64,000 nt of DNA from Neobacillus endophyticus (GCF_013248975.1 NZ_JABRWH010000001.1:434001-498000); one strand, 5' to 3'. Shown: positions 8,821 through 20,308, counted from the stretch's first letter. The notes: generated by a model from the letters alone, not told the origin. Made by a program: numbers and translations.

Positions 8821-10083
8821 TTATTGTTTGCTAAGGCGCTTGAATTCCTCGCCTACTTTTTGTGATACTTGCTTCGGTGTCATTTTGCCAGCTACCAATT
8901 CCTGTCCAGTTTCTCCCAAAACATCCCACATACCACTTGGCAAATATAAACGGTCAAAATATGGCTCCACTCTGGCATCCTTATATGTTTCATAGTCTTT
9001 AGAGTAATAGTTTGTGGCATCCGTATTCGTTAACCCTGCCGGTAATGAGGTTCCTTCAGCAATTTCTTTGACCATCTCCGGCTGTGATATAAACTCGATA
9101 AATTGTTCTGCTTCTTTCTTATACTTCGAATCCTTCCATACCGCAAGTGTGTGACGTTCCCCGCCAATCCAAACCGGCTTATCCCCACTTTGAATAACAG
9201 GCATTGGAATGATCCCCAATTGAATATTTGGATTTAATTCCTTCACAGATGGCCCCAGCATTCCCCCGCCAATAATAAATCCAATTTTATTTTGTGCCAT
9301 TAGCTGAGGTAATTGCTGAATCTGGGCTGTTAATACGTCTTCATTTAACAATCCTTTATCTTTCATTTCCTTTAGTTTTTCTGGAAGATACGTATAGTTA
9401 GACCAATCGAATGTACCATTTAACAGTTGTTTTTCGTAATTATGGTTTGGATCCGTCACCAACAATGGAGTTAAAAACTGGTCAAAGTATTGACCGAAAG
9501 ACGATTTATCCGAACCATTGAACCATAGCGGTGTTACTTCTGCATTGCTTTTCTTTTTAATCGTTTCAAGAGCGGTCATAAATTCATCAAAAGTAGTCGG
9601 CGGCTCGATTCCGTATTTTTTCAAGAGCGTCGCATTGTATGTAATACCGTCTTTTGCTTGGTTTAATGGGTAAGCATAAACTTTTCCCTTGTCATCTTTC
9701 AGGATGGGGTCCAAGGCAGGGTCAAGATTTTTTACCCAATCCATTTTACTTAAGTCTTCAACATAATTTCCGTATCGTTTTTTCGCCCAGCCATGCGTAT
9801 CAAATAAATCCGGCATATCATTCGCTGCCATTTTGACTCGAAGCATTCCTTCATATTTATCGGCTGGATAGTTATATTTAATGACAATATTCGGATATTT
9901 CTTTTCAAATTTTTGTATGACATCTGTCAATGTTTTCTGGTCAGATTCATTTGTAACAGTTGAATAGAGTGATAAGGTTACTTTACCTCCTGAGGCATTG
10001 GATGACGTACTTTTACTTGAGCAGCCTGCAACAATGGTTGCAAAGGAAGCAGCAACAGCTATAGCTTTGATCCACTTTTTCAT
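8821..10083 (-). CDS. msmE: ABC transporter sugar-binding lipoprotein (MsmE-like)
   Basis: The extracellular solute-binding subunit of the alpha-galactoside importer, 420 aa. The signal peptide MKKWIKAIAVAASFATIVAGC ends in a lipobox (VAGC), so the mature protein is tethered through Cys21. The body is a family-1 extracellular solute-binding fold (for example KWIKNL-like and PAGLTNTDATNYY segments near the C terminus). Start ATG 10083 has AGGGGGAC upstream. It is the first gene after a 605-bp non-coding stretch that separates it from the regulator msmR. Ligand specificity is inferred from the two alpha-galactosidases downstream. Confidence 0.93.
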   Translation of the reverse strand: MKKWIKAIAVAASFATIVAGCSSKSTSSNASGGKVTLSLYSTVTNESDQKTLTDVIQKFEKKYPNIVIKYNYPADKYEGMLRVKMAANDMPDLFDTHGWAKKRYGNYVEDLSKMDWVKNLDPALDPILKDDKGKVYAYPLNQAKDGITYNATLLKKYGIEPPTTFDEFMTALETIKKKSNAEVTPLWFNGSDKSSFGQYFDQFLTPLLVTDPNHNYEKQLLNGTFDWSNYTYLPEKLKEMKDKGLLNEDVLTAQIQQLPQLMAQNKIGFIIGGGMLGPSVKELNPNIQLGIIPMPVIQSGDKPVWIGGERHTLAVWKDSKYKKEAEQFIEFISQPEMVKEIAEGTSLPAGLTNTDATNYYSKDYETYKDARVEPYFDRLYLPSGMWDVLGETGQELVAGKMTPKQVSQKVGEEFKRLSKQ

Positions 10084-10127
10084 ATAAAAGTCCCCCTTGA
10101 AAAATTACTTACATAGAACCCAAAAAG

Positions 10128-10147
10128 CTTAAAGTAAACTTACTTGA
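10128..10147. promoter_or_regulatory. palindrome upstream of msmE, candidate MsmR operator
   Basis: A 14-bp perfect inverted repeat, AAGTAA-AC-TTACTT (about 10132-10145), lies 50-60 bases upstream of the msmE start codon and touches the -35 of the plus-strand promoter. Its AGTAAA half resembles the repeated boxes at the msmR promoter (11733-11862). I found no convincing minus-strand promoter for msmE; a TATTAT/TATATA stretch at 10162-10172 is the only -10 candidate. Confidence 0.35.
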
Positions 10148-10171
10148 CATAAGAAGGTGGTACTATATAAT
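10144..10171 (+). promoter_or_regulatory. near-consensus sigma-A promoter on the plus strand
   Basis: TTGACA at 10144-10149 and TATAAT at 10166-10171 are separated by 16 bp: both hexamers are perfect. It points away from msmE and into a non-coding region that folds strongly (10204-10277), so it does not serve any visible protein gene. Confidence 0.75.
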
Positions 10172-10177
10172 AGTGGG

Positions 10178-10300
10178 TACTCCTGCTTATTTTGGGAGCC
10201 CTGGGTTTATTCGTATGTAATAAGTGATGGCCGTCACGTCCTATATTCTTTATAGGTAGATTACTAGCGAATAAACCTTTCCTTCTTATCAAAGAAATCA
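10178..10300 (+). ncRNA. candidate structured RNA with a three-way junction
   Basis: Downstream of the plus-strand promoter the sequence folds as P1 GGTTTATTCG/CGAATAAACC (10204-10213 with 10268-10277, 10 bp). Then come a 3/3 internal loop, P2 GTAAT/ATTAC (10217-10221 with 10260-10264), and a three-way junction with P3 GTGAT/GTCAC (10224-10237) and P4 CCTATA/TATAGG (10240-10256). One pair in P3 is U-G on the plus strand but would be A-C on the minus strand, which favours a plus-strand RNA. I do not recognise an Rfam family. The 3' end is uncertain; the hairpin array begins at 10341. Confidence 0.45.
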
Positions 10301-10340
10301 TTAATTGTAAAAATAAATTTGTAAGAGCGATTTCGAAAAC

Positions 10341-10600
10341 TGTCCTTCATTCTCGTTGTGAAGGACAATTTTACTTGGGCAAACTCGAGTATTGTCCTTC
10401 ATCCCTGCCTTGAAGGACATTTTCGCTTGGACGATTCCGAGGTTTGGCCTTCATCCCTGCCTTGAAGGACATTTTTGCTTGGGCAAACCCGAGGTTTGGC
10501 CTTCATTCTTGCCTTGAAGGACATTTTTGCTTGGGCAAACCCGAGGTTTGGCCTTCATCCCTTCCATAAAGGACAATTTTGGAGGAGCACCCACGTTTTG
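10341..10600 (+). repeat. tandem array of five 52-bp hairpin units
   Basis: CCTTCAT recurs at 10344, 10396, 10448, 10500 and 10552, an exact 52-bp period. Each unit has a stem (CCTTCA with TGAAGG, 9-nt loop) followed on the plus strand by AATTTT or ATTTTT. Four units then carry a second GGCAAACC/GGTTTG-like inverted repeat. The last unit is degenerate. On the plus strand each unit resembles a weak intrinsic terminator. The open frames through the array on both strands (for example 10451-10654) are by-products of the periodic sequence. Confidence 0.85.
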
Positions 10601-10688
10601 TCTTTTATCCTCGTAAATGAAGTAAAACAATGCAGATGTTTCGCAGTCAATCACCTCCTTTCATCCATTCGGAATATTTTGCTTCCAG

Positions 10689-11862
<1,174 letters not shown>

Positions 11863-11965
11863 TTTATATAGGTTATGTTATTAACTCTATGACTACGGAC
11901 CAGCGCCGAACGCTCTCTTCTTGAGCAAGCGAATTCAACATCCAAGTATATCCCAGCAAACTGAA

Positions 11966-11994
11966 AAAGCTCTCAACTAATTAGTTGAAAGCAA
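11966..11994 (-). terminator. intrinsic terminator after araA
   Basis: On the minus strand GCTTTCAACTAA pairs with TTAGTTGAGAGC (24 nt, one T-G pair), followed by TTTTT. A second inverted repeat, TTCCATACC/GGTATGGAA at 12044-12089 with a long loop, lies between it and the araA stop. The stretch 11863-11965 holds nothing recognised. Confidence 0.85.
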
Positions 11995-12138
11995 TAGGAA
12001 GCCGTACTTTATCAGCGAATCTAAAAATAGAGTAAACAAAAGATTCCATACCCTCCTCGCCACTTGTTTCTGACAAAGAAGGTATGGAAATCAATAATAA
12101 ATCATTTATGTTACGCTCAATTACAACGTTAACAAAAA

Positions 12139-13617
12139 CTAACGATAATAAACTTCATTTAAACGCAGCTCATTAGTAAGTGCATGTGTATTTGTATCAT
12201 TATTAATTAGGATCATTTCAATTCCAGTTAATTCAGCAAAATCTCTTAACTGTCCAACAGTCACTTTATACGAGAAGCAAGTATGGTGTGCGCCTCCGGC
12301 TTGTATCCAGTTTTCCACTGCTTGGCTCATGGATGGCTGAGTTTTCCATAAAACCCTTGCAACAGGCAATTTAGGCAATTCTTTATCCGGTTGAACGGCA
12401 TCCACCTCATTAACAACTAGACGGAATCGATGTCCTAGGTCAATAATAGTTGCATTCAATGCTGACCCGCTTCTACCATCAAATACAAGTCTAGCCGGGT
12501 CTTCTTTGCCGCCAATACCGAGCGGATGAACTTCAATTCGCGGCTTGGTCGCTTGAATTGTCGGACATACTTCTAACATATGGGCCCCAAGGACCATTTC
12601 ATTTCCCGGTTCAAAATGATACGTATAATCCTCCATAAATGACGTTCCTTCATTACCAGCAATTATTTTCATCAGTCTTACAAAAGCAGCTGTTTTCCAA
12701 TCTCCTTCACCAGCAAAGCCATAGCCCTGCTCCATTAAGCGCTGGGCTGCAAGACCCGGAAGCTGGAGCATTCCGTGTAAATCTTCAAAAGTTGTCGTAA
12801 ATGCCGTGTAGCCACCCTCGATTAAAAATGCCTTTAATCCAAGCTCAATACGCGCTTGATAACGGATTGACTCTCGGACTGGACCTTCAATTAAACCCTC
12901 TGGAACAATGAGGTATTTTTCTTCGTATTCTCCCAATAACCTGTCAATATCCTGTTCAGTTACATCATTCATGCGCTGTACTAAGTCACCAATACCATAA
13001 CCATCCACTGTCCAGCCAAATTTAATTTGTGCTTCTACTTTATCACCCTCTGTTACGGCAACCTGCCGCATGTTGTCACCAAATCTAGCAACTTTTAAAT
13101 TCTTGCTTTCAGCAAAAGCAACAGCCGTTCTCATCCAGCTTCCCAAGCGTTCCCGCACTTCCGAATTTCCCCAGTGCCCCATAATAACTTTACGCTTAAC
13201 ATTCATGCGGGCAGCTATAAAGCCATGCTCACGATCACCGTGTGCAGCCTGGTTTAAATTCATAAAGTCCATATCAATTGAATCCCATGGGATATCGCGA
13301 TTAAACTGGGTAGCTAAATGAAGATAAGGTTTTTGCAGTGCAGACAATCCTGCAATCCACATTTTCGATGGTGAAAATGTATGCATCCATGTAATGACAC
13401 CTGCACAATTTTCATCAGCATTCGCTTCTAAAAAAAGCTTGCGGATTGCGGCTGCGTCCTTCACAACTTCCTTAAATTTAATCTTATACGGAACATCAGC
13501 ATTCAAGCCATTTACGATAATTTTAGAATTTTCTTCTACCTGCTTAAGTACATCTTCTCCATATAATAATTGACTGCCGGTTACAAACCAAAATTCGTAC
13601 ACTTTTGTTGTTAACAT
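12139..13617 (-). CDS. araA: L-arabinose isomerase
   Basis: Converts L-arabinose to L-ribulose, the first step of arabinose catabolism, in the cytosol. The protein begins MLTTKVYEFWFVTGSQLLYGE, the characteristic AraA N terminus, and includes GGKEDPARLVFDG and the C-terminal GGAHHTCFSY segment. Start ATG 13617 is fixed by AGGAGGA at 13624-13630; a longer frame to 13656 is rejected. Length 492 aa is typical. It is the last gene of an araB-araD-araA operon. Confidence 0.97.
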   Translation of the reverse strand: MLTTKVYEFWFVTGSQLLYGEDVLKQVEENSKIIVNGLNADVPYKIKFKEVVKDAAAIRKLFLEANADENCAGVITWMHTFSPSKMWIAGLSALQKPYLHLATQFNRDIPWDSIDMDFMNLNQAAHGDREHGFIAARMNVKRKVIMGHWGNSEVRERLGSWMRTAVAFAESKNLKVARFGDNMRQVAVTEGDKVEAQIKFGWTVDGYGIGDLVQRMNDVTEQDIDRLLGEYEEKYLIVPEGLIEGPVRESIRYQARIELGLKAFLIEGGYTAFTTTFEDLHGMLQLPGLAAQRLMEQGYGFAGEGDWKTAAFVRLMKIIAGNEGTSFMEDYTYHFEPGNEMVLGAHMLEVCPTIQATKPRIEVHPLGIGGKEDPARLVFDGRSGSALNATIIDLGHRFRLVVNEVDAVQPDKELPKLPVARVLWKTQPSMSQAVENWIQAGGAHHTCFSYKVTVGQLRDFAELTGIEMILINNDTNTHALTNELRLNEVYYR

Positions 13618-13703
13618 GATAAATCCTCCTTTGAAATCGATAGTTAGGTTATACATAAACAGTTAACTATTAATTTATTGAATTTTTGATCTGTCTATCT
13701 TTT

Positions 13704-14405
13704 TCAAAATTTCTTTTGACCGTAATAAGCATTAGCACCATGCTTTCTGAGATAATGTTTGTCTAACAAATACTGATCAATTGGCTCAATTTGTGGATTC
13801 AATTGGAAGGTATGGAGAGCCATTTTCGCTACCTCTTCTAGTACGACCGCATTATGTACTGCATGATTAGCATCTTCTCCCCAACAAAATGGAGCATGGC
13901 CGGATACAAGGACGCCAGGCATTGCCGATGGCTCAATTCCACCTGTTTCAAATGTTTCAATGATCACATTCCCTGTCTCCAGTTCATATGACCGATTAAT
14001 TTCCTCTTTCGTTAAGGCTCGAGTGCATGGAATTTCACCATAATAATAGTCGGCATGTGTCGTTCCAAGCGCAGGAATGGAGCGTCCAGACTGAGCCCAG
14101 GAAGTTGCCCAAGGAGAATGGGTGTGGACAATTCCACCTACATTCGGAAATGCCCGATATAGTGCCAAATGGGTAGGGGTATCAGATGATGGTTTTAAAT
14201 TTCCTTCCACAATATTACCATCCAAATCAACTGTCACAAGGTCATTAATTGTTAATTCTTCATAAGGCACACCGCTTGGTTTGATGATAACCAGTCCCTG
14301 TTCCCTATCGATTCCGCTGACATTCCCCCACGTAAAGGAAACCAATCCATGTTTCGGCAACAGAAGATTCGCATTCAGAACTTCCTCCTTTAGTTGCCCT
14401 AACAT
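13704..14405 (-). CDS. araD: L-ribulose-5-phosphate 4-epimerase
   Basis: Converts L-ribulose 5-phosphate to D-xylulose 5-phosphate, feeding the pentose phosphate pathway. It is a class II aldolase-fold enzyme, 233 aa. Zinc-binding His residues are seen in [13 protein letters not shown] and [10 protein letters not shown], and substrate contacts in GNVSGIDRE and [10 protein letters not shown]. Its ATG overlaps the araB stop by 7 bases, indicating translational coupling. The Shine-Dalgarno sequence AAGGAGGAGA lies inside the end of araB. Confidence 0.97.
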   Translation of the reverse strand: MLGQLKEEVLNANLLLPKHGLVSFTWGNVSGIDREQGLVIIKPSGVPYEELTINDLVTVDLDGNIVEGNLKPSSDTPTHLALYRAFPNVGGIVHTHSPWATSWAQSGRSIPALGTTHADYYYGEIPCTRALTKEEINRSYELETGNVIIETFETGGIEPSAMPGVLVSGHAPFCWGEDANHAVHNAVVLEEVAKMALHTFQLNPQIEPIDQYLLDKHYLRKHGANAYYGQKKF

Positions 14406-16093
14406 ACTGTCTCCTCCTTTCTCTCCTGTGAGCTTTCTTTTTTAATTTGCTTTAATGTTTTCATTACATTGTTTTCGCCGCGGCCGAAGTAGTCATAAAG
14501 ACGGGCATACTCTCTATACAACCGATCATATTCTTCTGCATTCTTTTTAGTAGGTTGATAGATATAATCTTTCACTCGCCCCATATCTTTCGCTGCATCT
14601 ATAATATGATCGTAGCCGCCACGTTCTTTACCAGCAGCCACAGCTCCAAACATCGCTGAACCTAATGCAGGTGTTTGCGAAGAATCAGAAATTTTAATAT
14701 CCATATTTAGCACATCGGAGTAAATTTGCATCATAACTGAATTTCTCTCGGCAATTCCACCGCAGGCATATACTTCGTTAATCGGTACACCATGGTTGCG
14801 GAACGTCTCGACAATCATTCTTGTACCATACGCAGTAGCCTCAATTAATGCCCGATAAATTTCCTCAGGCTTTGTCAATAGGGTAGCTCCCAAAATCATG
14901 CCAGTAAGATCAGCATCTACAAGTGTTGAACGGTTCCCATTCCACCAGTCCAAAGCCAAGAGCCCGCTTTCACCCACCTGCAATTTGCCTGCTTTTTCAG
15001 TTAATAGCTGGTGGATATTGAGCCCTAATCCTTTTGCTTCTTCAAAATAGTTGGCCGGAACACAATTCTCAGTAAACCATTCAAAGTGATCGCCGACACA
15101 TGATTGTCCTGCTTCATAGCCCAGCAAGCCTGGAATCACACCATCTTCAACTACACCGCACATCCCCGGAACAACTCTTTCTTCTTCCCCAAGTAAAATA
15201 TGGCACGTCGACGTTCCCATAATCATCAATAATTTGCCTGGCTCTGTAATCCCGACGGCAGGAACTGCTACGTGTGCGTCGACATTTGCGATTGCCACCG
15301 CTGTCCCAGGTTTTAGGCCAGTCAGCTTTGCAGCCTTTTCAGTAATTTCCCCTGCCTTTGAACCAATTGAAAAAATCTTGGTTGACAGTTTTTCTTCTAT
15401 AACATTCTCAAGGCGTGGATCCAAGGCTTTAAAAAAGTCACTGGAAGGATATCCTTCCCGCTTATGCCAAATTGCTTTATATCCGGCTGTGCAGCTATTC
15501 CGTTTTAAGTCACCAGTTAATTGGAAAACCACCCAGTCCGTAGCTTCTACAATTTGATCTGCTGCATCATAGATTTCCGGCGCCTCATTAAGAATTTGCC
15601 ATACCTTAGGAATCATCCACTCAGAAGAAATTTTTCCACCGTAGCGCTGTAAAAACTTTTCTCCTCTTTTTGCTGCAATGTCGTTCAACCGATTCGCTTC
15701 ATCTTGTGCAGCATGATGCTTCCAAAGCTTTACAAAGCTATGTGGTTGGCCTGAAAATTCAGTTTTAAAGCACAATGGGGTGCCCGCAGCATCAATAGGC
15801 AGTACCGTACAAGCAGTAAAATCTATCCCCAACCCAATAACATCGTCCACTGAAACATTTGCTTCCTCTATTACTTTAGGAATCGTAACCTGCAATACTT
15901 CTAAGTAATCAACCGGATGCTGCAATGCCCAATCATGTTCCAGCTTTGTCGTCCCATCTGGAAGATACTCATCCATAACACCATGGGTATACTCTTTAAT
16001 AGCAGTTGCGACTTCTTTACCTGTTCCCACTTCAACAAGAACGGCTCTTCCCGATTGAGTACCATAATCTATGCCTATCGAATATTTAACCAT
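14399..16093 (-). CDS. araB: L-ribulokinase
   Basis: Phosphorylates L-ribulose at O5 with ATP. A FGGY-family kinase of 564 aa: the N-terminal phosphate-binding motif is [17 protein letters not shown] and the C-terminal domain carries the ACGGIAERN signature. Start ATG 16093 follows GGGTGATTT. It heads the araBDA operon, a different gene order from the B. subtilis araABDLMNPQ operon. AraR boxes lie about 85-140 bases upstream. Confidence 0.97.
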   Translation of the reverse strand: MVKYSIGIDYGTQSGRAVLVEVGTGKEVATAIKEYTHGVMDEYLPDGTTKLEHDWALQHPVDYLEVLQVTIPKVIEEANVSVDDVIGLGIDFTACTVLPIDAAGTPLCFKTEFSGQPHSFVKLWKHHAAQDEANRLNDIAAKRGEKFLQRYGGKISSEWMIPKVWQILNEAPEIYDAADQIVEATDWVVFQLTGDLKRNSCTAGYKAIWHKREGYPSSDFFKALDPRLENVIEEKLSTKIFSIGSKAGEITEKAAKLTGLKPGTAVAIANVDAHVAVPAVGITEPGKLLMIMGTSTCHILLGEEERVVPGMCGVVEDGVIPGLLGYEAGQSCVGDHFEWFTENCVPANYFEEAKGLGLNIHQLLTEKAGKLQVGESGLLALDWWNGNRSTLVDADLTGMILGATLLTKPEEIYRALIEATAYGTRMIVETFRNHGVPINEVYACGGIAERNSVMMQIYSDVLNMDIKISDSSQTPALGSAMFGAVAAGKERGGYDHIIDAAKDMGRVKDYIYQPTKKNAEEYDRLYREYARLYDYFGRGENNVMKTLKQIKKESSQERKEETVC

Positions 16094-16178
16094 CTAAATC
16101 ACCCAATCTTATTATTTTTTAATAACTAATTTTTTAGTTTTTTAGTCGTTCACGAGCATAAAGGCAAGACTTTACTTT

Positions 16179-16236
16179 TTGTACACCTATTATTCATACG
16201 GGTAGGATCATTATTCGCTCATACTTGTACGTATAA
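16179..16236 (-). promoter_or_regulatory. AraR boxes upstream of araB
   Basis: TTGTACGTATAA (16225-16236) differs by one base from the core of the AraR operator TTGTACGTACAA. A weaker half-site, TTGTACACCTAT (16179-16190), lies 46 bp away, about four helical turns, which suits cooperative AraR binding. I assign no -35/-10 with confidence. A 7-bp inverted repeat (GTAGGTT/AACCTAC, 16269-16293) closes the upstream gguB gene. Confidence 0.6.
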
Positions 16237-16304
16237 CTTATTGTAAAAATTTTTTATGAAGCAGAAGAGTAGGTTAAGAATGACTAAACCTACCCATAAT
16301 GAAA

Positions 16305-17519
16305 TTACGATGCCTTATTTTTATTCCAAACGTCAAATGCAACAGCTGCTAGGAGAACAAGTCCTTTAAGAGCCTGTTGCCAATCACTTCCAAGCCCCAA
16401 AATGGACATACCGTTGTTCATAATTCCCATTACTAAACCACCAATTATAGCCCCCCCAATTGTACCAATACCACCGTAGGCAGAGGCACCGCCGATAAAA
16501 CAAGCGGCAATTGCATCCAGCTCAAAATTGCTACCAGCTTTTGGAGTTGCCGCATTCAGACGGGCTGCAAACACTAAACCAGAAAGGGCAGCTAAAACTC
16601 CCATATTCACAAATGACCAGAAAACCACTTTCTTCGTTTTAATACCGGATAGGCCTGCTGCTTTTTCATTGCCCCCTATCGCATAGATATGACGCCCCAT
16701 GACGGTCTTTTTCGAAATAAATGCGTAAACGATGATAAGGGCAAATAAGATTATTAAGATATTAGGAATACCATCATATGTCGCAAGAATGTATGTAAAG
16801 ATGTTGATAATAGCAACCATGAAAATTAATTTGCCTAGAAGTAAACCTAGGGATGTAACTTGGAACCCATATTTTACTTGCGATTTACGAGCTCTCATTT
16901 CATTGATAATATAAATGATTGAAAAGATAATACCGATGACAATTGTGAAGATATGCAAATCTGTTCCATGAAAAATATCTGGAATGAAACCAGAAGCCAT
17001 CCCTTGGAATGAATCAGGATAAGGTGCGATTGATGCTCCTTGCAAAACAAGCATAGTTAGACCGCGGAATAGAAGCATCCCTGCCAAGGTAACGATGAAA
17101 GAAGGAATTTTCACATACGCAACCCAAAAACCTTGCCAAGCTCCGATAACAGCTCCTATAAGTAAAGACAGAATAATAGCTAAGAATACATTTAAGTGGT
17201 GGTTAATAATTAAAATTCCTGATATAGCCCCAATAAAAGCAGCAACGGAACCAACCGATAAGTCAATATGGCCAAGGATGATAATCAACACCATCCCGAC
17301 GGCCAAAACAAGAACATAGCTGTTTTGGAGGATCAAGTTTGTGATATTGAGTGGTTTTAAAAGAATTCCATTTGTCAGGAACTGAAATAGACCTGCAATT
17401 AAGATTAAGGCAATAAACATTCCATAATGACGGATGTTACTCTTAATCAGCTTTGTAATGGAATCCCTTTTCCCATTTCCGCGAAGTTCCTCTTTTATTA
17501 CTTCTGTTTGCGTACTCAC
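16305..17519 (-). CDS. gguB: sugar ABC transporter permease (GguB/AraH/MmsB type)
   Basis: The membrane subunit of a ribose/arabinose-type (CUT2) importer, 404 aa, with about ten predicted membrane segments. The family signature is seen in GHIDLSVGSVAAFIGA and in GGIGTIGGAIIGGLVMGIMNNG. The start is GTG 17519 with GAGGTG upstream, inside the end of gguA. It works with GguA and the ChvE-like protein, and its neighbours indicate L-arabinose (possibly several monosaccharides) as substrate. Confidence 0.92.
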   Translation of the reverse strand: MSTQTEVIKEELRGNGKRDSITKLIKSNIRHYGMFIALILIAGLFQFLTNGILLKPLNITNLILQNSYVLVLAVGMVLIIILGHIDLSVGSVAAFIGAISGILIINHHLNVFLAIILSLLIGAVIGAWQGFWVAYVKIPSFIVTLAGMLLFRGLTMLVLQGASIAPYPDSFQGMASGFIPDIFHGTDLHIFTIVIGIIFSIIYIINEMRARKSQVKYGFQVTSLGLLLGKLIFMVAIINIFTYILATYDGIPNILIILFALIIVYAFISKKTVMGRHIYAIGGNEKAAGLSGIKTKKVVFWSFVNMGVLAALSGLVFAARLNAATPKAGSNFELDAIAACFIGGASAYGGIGTIGGAIIGGLVMGIMNNGMSILGLGSDWQQALKGLVLLAAVAFDVWNKNKAS

Positions 17520-17521
17520 TA

Positions 17522-19054
17522 TTATTCACCTCTGCCCTTAGTCATGAACTTCATAATAATTTCTTGTGTTGCTTCTCCTTTTTGCAATTCTCCAGTTATT
17601 GTTCCTTCACTCATAACATAAATTCTGTCACATATCCCAAGAAGCTCCGGAAGTTCGGAGGAAATAACTAAAACACCTTTGCCTTGATCAGCAAGCTGAT
17701 TAATAATGGTATAAATTTCATATTTAGCACCCACGTCAATACCTCGTGTTGGTTCATCCAGCATCAAGATATCAGGCTCCGTCATAATCCATTTACTTAA
17801 AACCACCTTTTGCTGATTACCTCCACTCAAGTTACCAGTTAACTGTGTAATGCTAGGTGTTTTTATTTTCATTGCTTTTCGGAAATTTTCTGCTTCTATT
17901 ACTTCTTGGTTTTTGTTAATAACTGTACCTTTCGAAATCTTTTTCAAACTTGAAATGGAAATATTTGATTTAATATCGTCAATTAAATTAAGCCCATAAT
18001 GCTTTCGATCTTCAGTTACATATGCAAGCCCATTATTAATGGCTGCAGATATATTCTTCACATGTATTTCAGTGCCATTTTTGTATAGATGGCCGCTTAT
18101 TTTCTTCCCATATGCCCGCCCAAAAATACTCATTGCAAGCTCTGTTCGTCCTGCACCCATTAAACCGGCGATACCAACAATCTCACCTTTTTTAATATTA
18201 AAATTTACAGAATCAACTACTTTTTGATCACTAAGCATTGGATGATAGACATTCCAATCCTTTACTTCAAAAATTACTTCGCCTATTTTCGGTATTCTTT
18301 CAGGATAACGGTTAGTTAAATCCCTGCCTACCATTCCTTTAATAATACGGTCCTCTGATATTTGCCCATTCGTTATTTCAATTGTTTCAATTGTCTGCCC
18401 ATCACGGAGGATCGTGATCGAATCTGCTACTTTGGCAATCTCATTTAATTTATGAGAAATAATGATGGAGGTAATACCTTGTTTTTTAAATTCCAACATT
18501 AGATTTAGTAAGTTTTCGCTGTCATCTTCGTTCAACGCCGCAGTCGGTTCATCGAGTATAAGAAGTTTTACATCTTTGGATAATGCCTTTGCAATTTCAA
18601 CCAGCTGCTGCTTCCCTACACCAATACTCGTAATTAGAGTGTTGGGATTCTCCGTTAAACCTACTTTATTTAATAAACCTTTTGTTTTTGAGATTGTTTC
18701 GTTCCAATTAATAATTCCTTTTTTTGCTTGTTCATTTCCTAGAAATATATTTTCTGCAATCGATAACTCTGGTATCAATGCTAGTTCCTGATGAATAATA
18801 ACAATTCCTAAATTTTCACTGTTTCTTATGTTTTTAAACTCACAAACATTTCCATCGAAAAAAATATTACCTTCATAAGTTCCATGTGGATACACACCAC
18901 TTAAAACCTTCATCAAAGTTGATTTCCCCGCACCGTTTTCACCGCACAAAGCGTGGATTTCTCCTTTCTTCACTTGCAAATTTACATTGCAAAGTGCTTT
19001 AACGCCCGGGAATTCTTTTGTAATATTTTTCATTTCCAAAATGGTTGCTGTCAT
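17522..19054 (-). CDS. gguA: sugar ABC transporter ATP-binding protein (GguA/AraG/MmsA type)
   Basis: A tandem ATPase, 510 aa. The first domain has Walker [10 protein letters not shown], signature [15 protein letters not shown] and Walker [10 protein letters not shown]. The second has a degenerate Walker A ([10 protein letters not shown]), signature [14 protein letters not shown] and Walker [13 protein letters not shown], as usual for CUT2 ATPases. It powers arabinose import with gguB and the chvE-like gene. Start ATG 19054 follows GGTGAAAG. A strong stem-loop at 19081-19122 separates it from the binding-protein gene. Confidence 0.95.
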   Translation of the reverse strand: MTATILEMKNITKEFPGVKALCNVNLQVKKGEIHALCGENGAGKSTLMKVLSGVYPHGTYEGNIFFDGNVCEFKNIRNSENLGIVIIHQELALIPELSIAENIFLGNEQAKKGIINWNETISKTKGLLNKVGLTENPNTLITSIGVGKQQLVEIAKALSKDVKLLILDEPTAALNEDDSENLLNLMLEFKKQGITSIIISHKLNEIAKVADSITILRDGQTIETIEITNGQISEDRIIKGMVGRDLTNRYPERIPKIGEVIFEVKDWNVYHPMLSDQKVVDSVNFNIKKGEIVGIAGLMGAGRTELAMSIFGRAYGKKISGHLYKNGTEIHVKNISAAINNGLAYVTEDRKHYGLNLIDDIKSNISISSLKKISKGTVINKNQEVIEAENFRKAMKIKTPSITQLTGNLSGGNQQKVVLSKWIMTEPDILMLDEPTRGIDVGAKYEIYTIINQLADQGKGVLVISSELPELLGICDRIYVMSEGTITGELQKGEATQEIIMKFMTKGRGE

Positions 19055-19080
19055 TCTTTCACCGCGCCCTCACAATGTAA

Positions 19081-19122
19081 TAAATGATTTAGTGACTGTA
19101 CAAGCAGCCACTAAATCATTTA
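19081..19122 (-). other. intercistronic stem-loop between binding-protein and ATPase genes
   Basis: A perfect 14-bp stem, TAAATGATTTAGTG with CACTAAATCATTTA, has a 14-nt loop. No T-tract follows on the minus strand, so it is probably not a full terminator. In many binding-protein operons such a hairpin protects the upstream message and gives more binding protein than transporter, which I infer here. Confidence 0.7.
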
Positions 19123-19141
19123 CTTCCTAAAAACATGAAAA

Positions 19142-20221
19142 TTACTTGCTTAGCTGTGCTTCAGTATAATAACCGCCATCTACTAATACTTGTTTGTAGT
19201 TTGTTTTATCTACGGATACTGGTTGCAATAGGTAGGCAGGTACAACTTTTACTCCATTATTGTAAGACTTTGTATCATTAACTGGAACTTTTTTACCAGC
19301 TAATTCAGCGTTAACCATTTTTACAGTTTGTTTTGCTAATGCCCGTGTATCTTTATATACAGTTTCAGTTTGTTCTCCAGCAATAATTGATTTGACAGAG
19401 GCTAACTCAGCATCCTGCCCAGTGATAACTGGAAGTGGTTTTGAAGCTGTTCCGTAACCCACACCTTTTAATGATGACAAGATTCCGATACTGATGCCAT
19501 CATATGGAGATAGTACAGCATCTACTTTATCAGTAGTGTAATGTGCACTTAACAAGTTATCCATACGAGATTGTGCAGTCGCACCATCCCAGCGAAGTGT
19601 AGCCGCTTGGTCAAATTTAGTTTGGCCACTGCGAACAACAAGTTTGCCAGATTTAATATAAGGATCTAATACTGACATTGCACCATTCCAGAAGAAGTAA
19701 GCATTGTTATCGTCTGGAGATCCACCGAATAATTCAATATTGAAAGGTCCTTTGCCTTGTTTTAATCCTAGTTTGTCTTCAATGTAAGACCCCTGCAATA
19801 TACCAACTTTGTAGTTGTCAAAAGTAGCATAGTAGTCAACATATTGACTTTTCTTAATTAATCGGTCATAAGCAATAATTTTGATTTTTTGCTTATGGGC
19901 TTCATCAAGAACTTTTGTTAAAGCAGAACCGTCAATTGCTCCTATTACTAAAACGTTTACACCTTTAGTAATCATATTTTCAATTTGAGAAACTTGGTTA
20001 TTCACGTCATCCTCACCATATTGTAATTCAACCTTATAACCCTGCTTTTCAAATTCTTGTTTCATGAAATTTCCATCTTTAATCCAACGCTCTGAAGATT
20101 TAGTTGGCATCGCAATCCCAACATAGCCTTTGGTACCTGTGCCACTAGTGTTACTGCTTCCACATGCCGCTAAAGAAAATACTAGGGCTATAAGCAAAAA
20201 TACGGATAAAAATTTCTTCAT
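19142..20221 (-). CDS. chvE: sugar-binding lipoprotein, ChvE/multiple-monosaccharide type
   Basis: The extracellular binding subunit of the arabinose importer, 359 aa. The signal peptide [20 protein letters not shown] ends in a lipobox (LAAC, lipidated Cys20), followed by a Ser/Thr/Gly-rich linker. The mature domain has ChvE-type segments: [38 protein letters not shown] and [15 protein letters not shown] precedes ATG 20221 at a rather long distance. It is the first gene of chvE-gguA-gguB and faces araR. AraR boxes and a cre box lie upstream. Confidence 0.93.
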   Translation of the reverse strand: MKKFLSVFLLIALVFSLAACGSSNTSGTGTKGYVGIAMPTKSSERWIKDGNFMKQEFEKQGYKVELQYGEDDVNNQVSQIENMITKGVNVLVIGAIDGSALTKVLDEAHKQKIKIIAYDRLIKKSQYVDYYATFDNYKVGILQGSYIEDKLGLKQGKGPFNIELFGGSPDDNNAYFFWNGAMSVLDPYIKSGKLVVRSGQTKFDQAATLRWDGATAQSRMDNLLSAHYTTDKVDAVLSPYDGISIGILSSLKGVGYGTASKPLPVITGQDAELASVKSIIAGEQTETVYKDTRALAKQTVKMVNAELAGKKVPVNDTKSYNNGVKVVPAYLLQPVSVDKTNYKQVLVDGGYYTEAQLSK

Positions 20222-20308
20222 AAAAAAATGAACCCCTTTCCTTCTAAATGTTTTGTGATCTCGATACCCTAAGATGGGTATTAGAGTAGTAAAATGGAAT
20301 AATCAATA

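Noticed and set aside
10341..10600. CRISPR-like periodic repeats
   Set aside because: The whole 52-bp unit is repeated, with no unique spacers between constant repeats, and no cas gene is nearby.
10451..10654. Open frames on both strands through the hairpin array
   Set aside because: Codon content follows the 52-bp repeat, there is no ribosome binding site, and the predicted peptides are themselves repetitive by-products.
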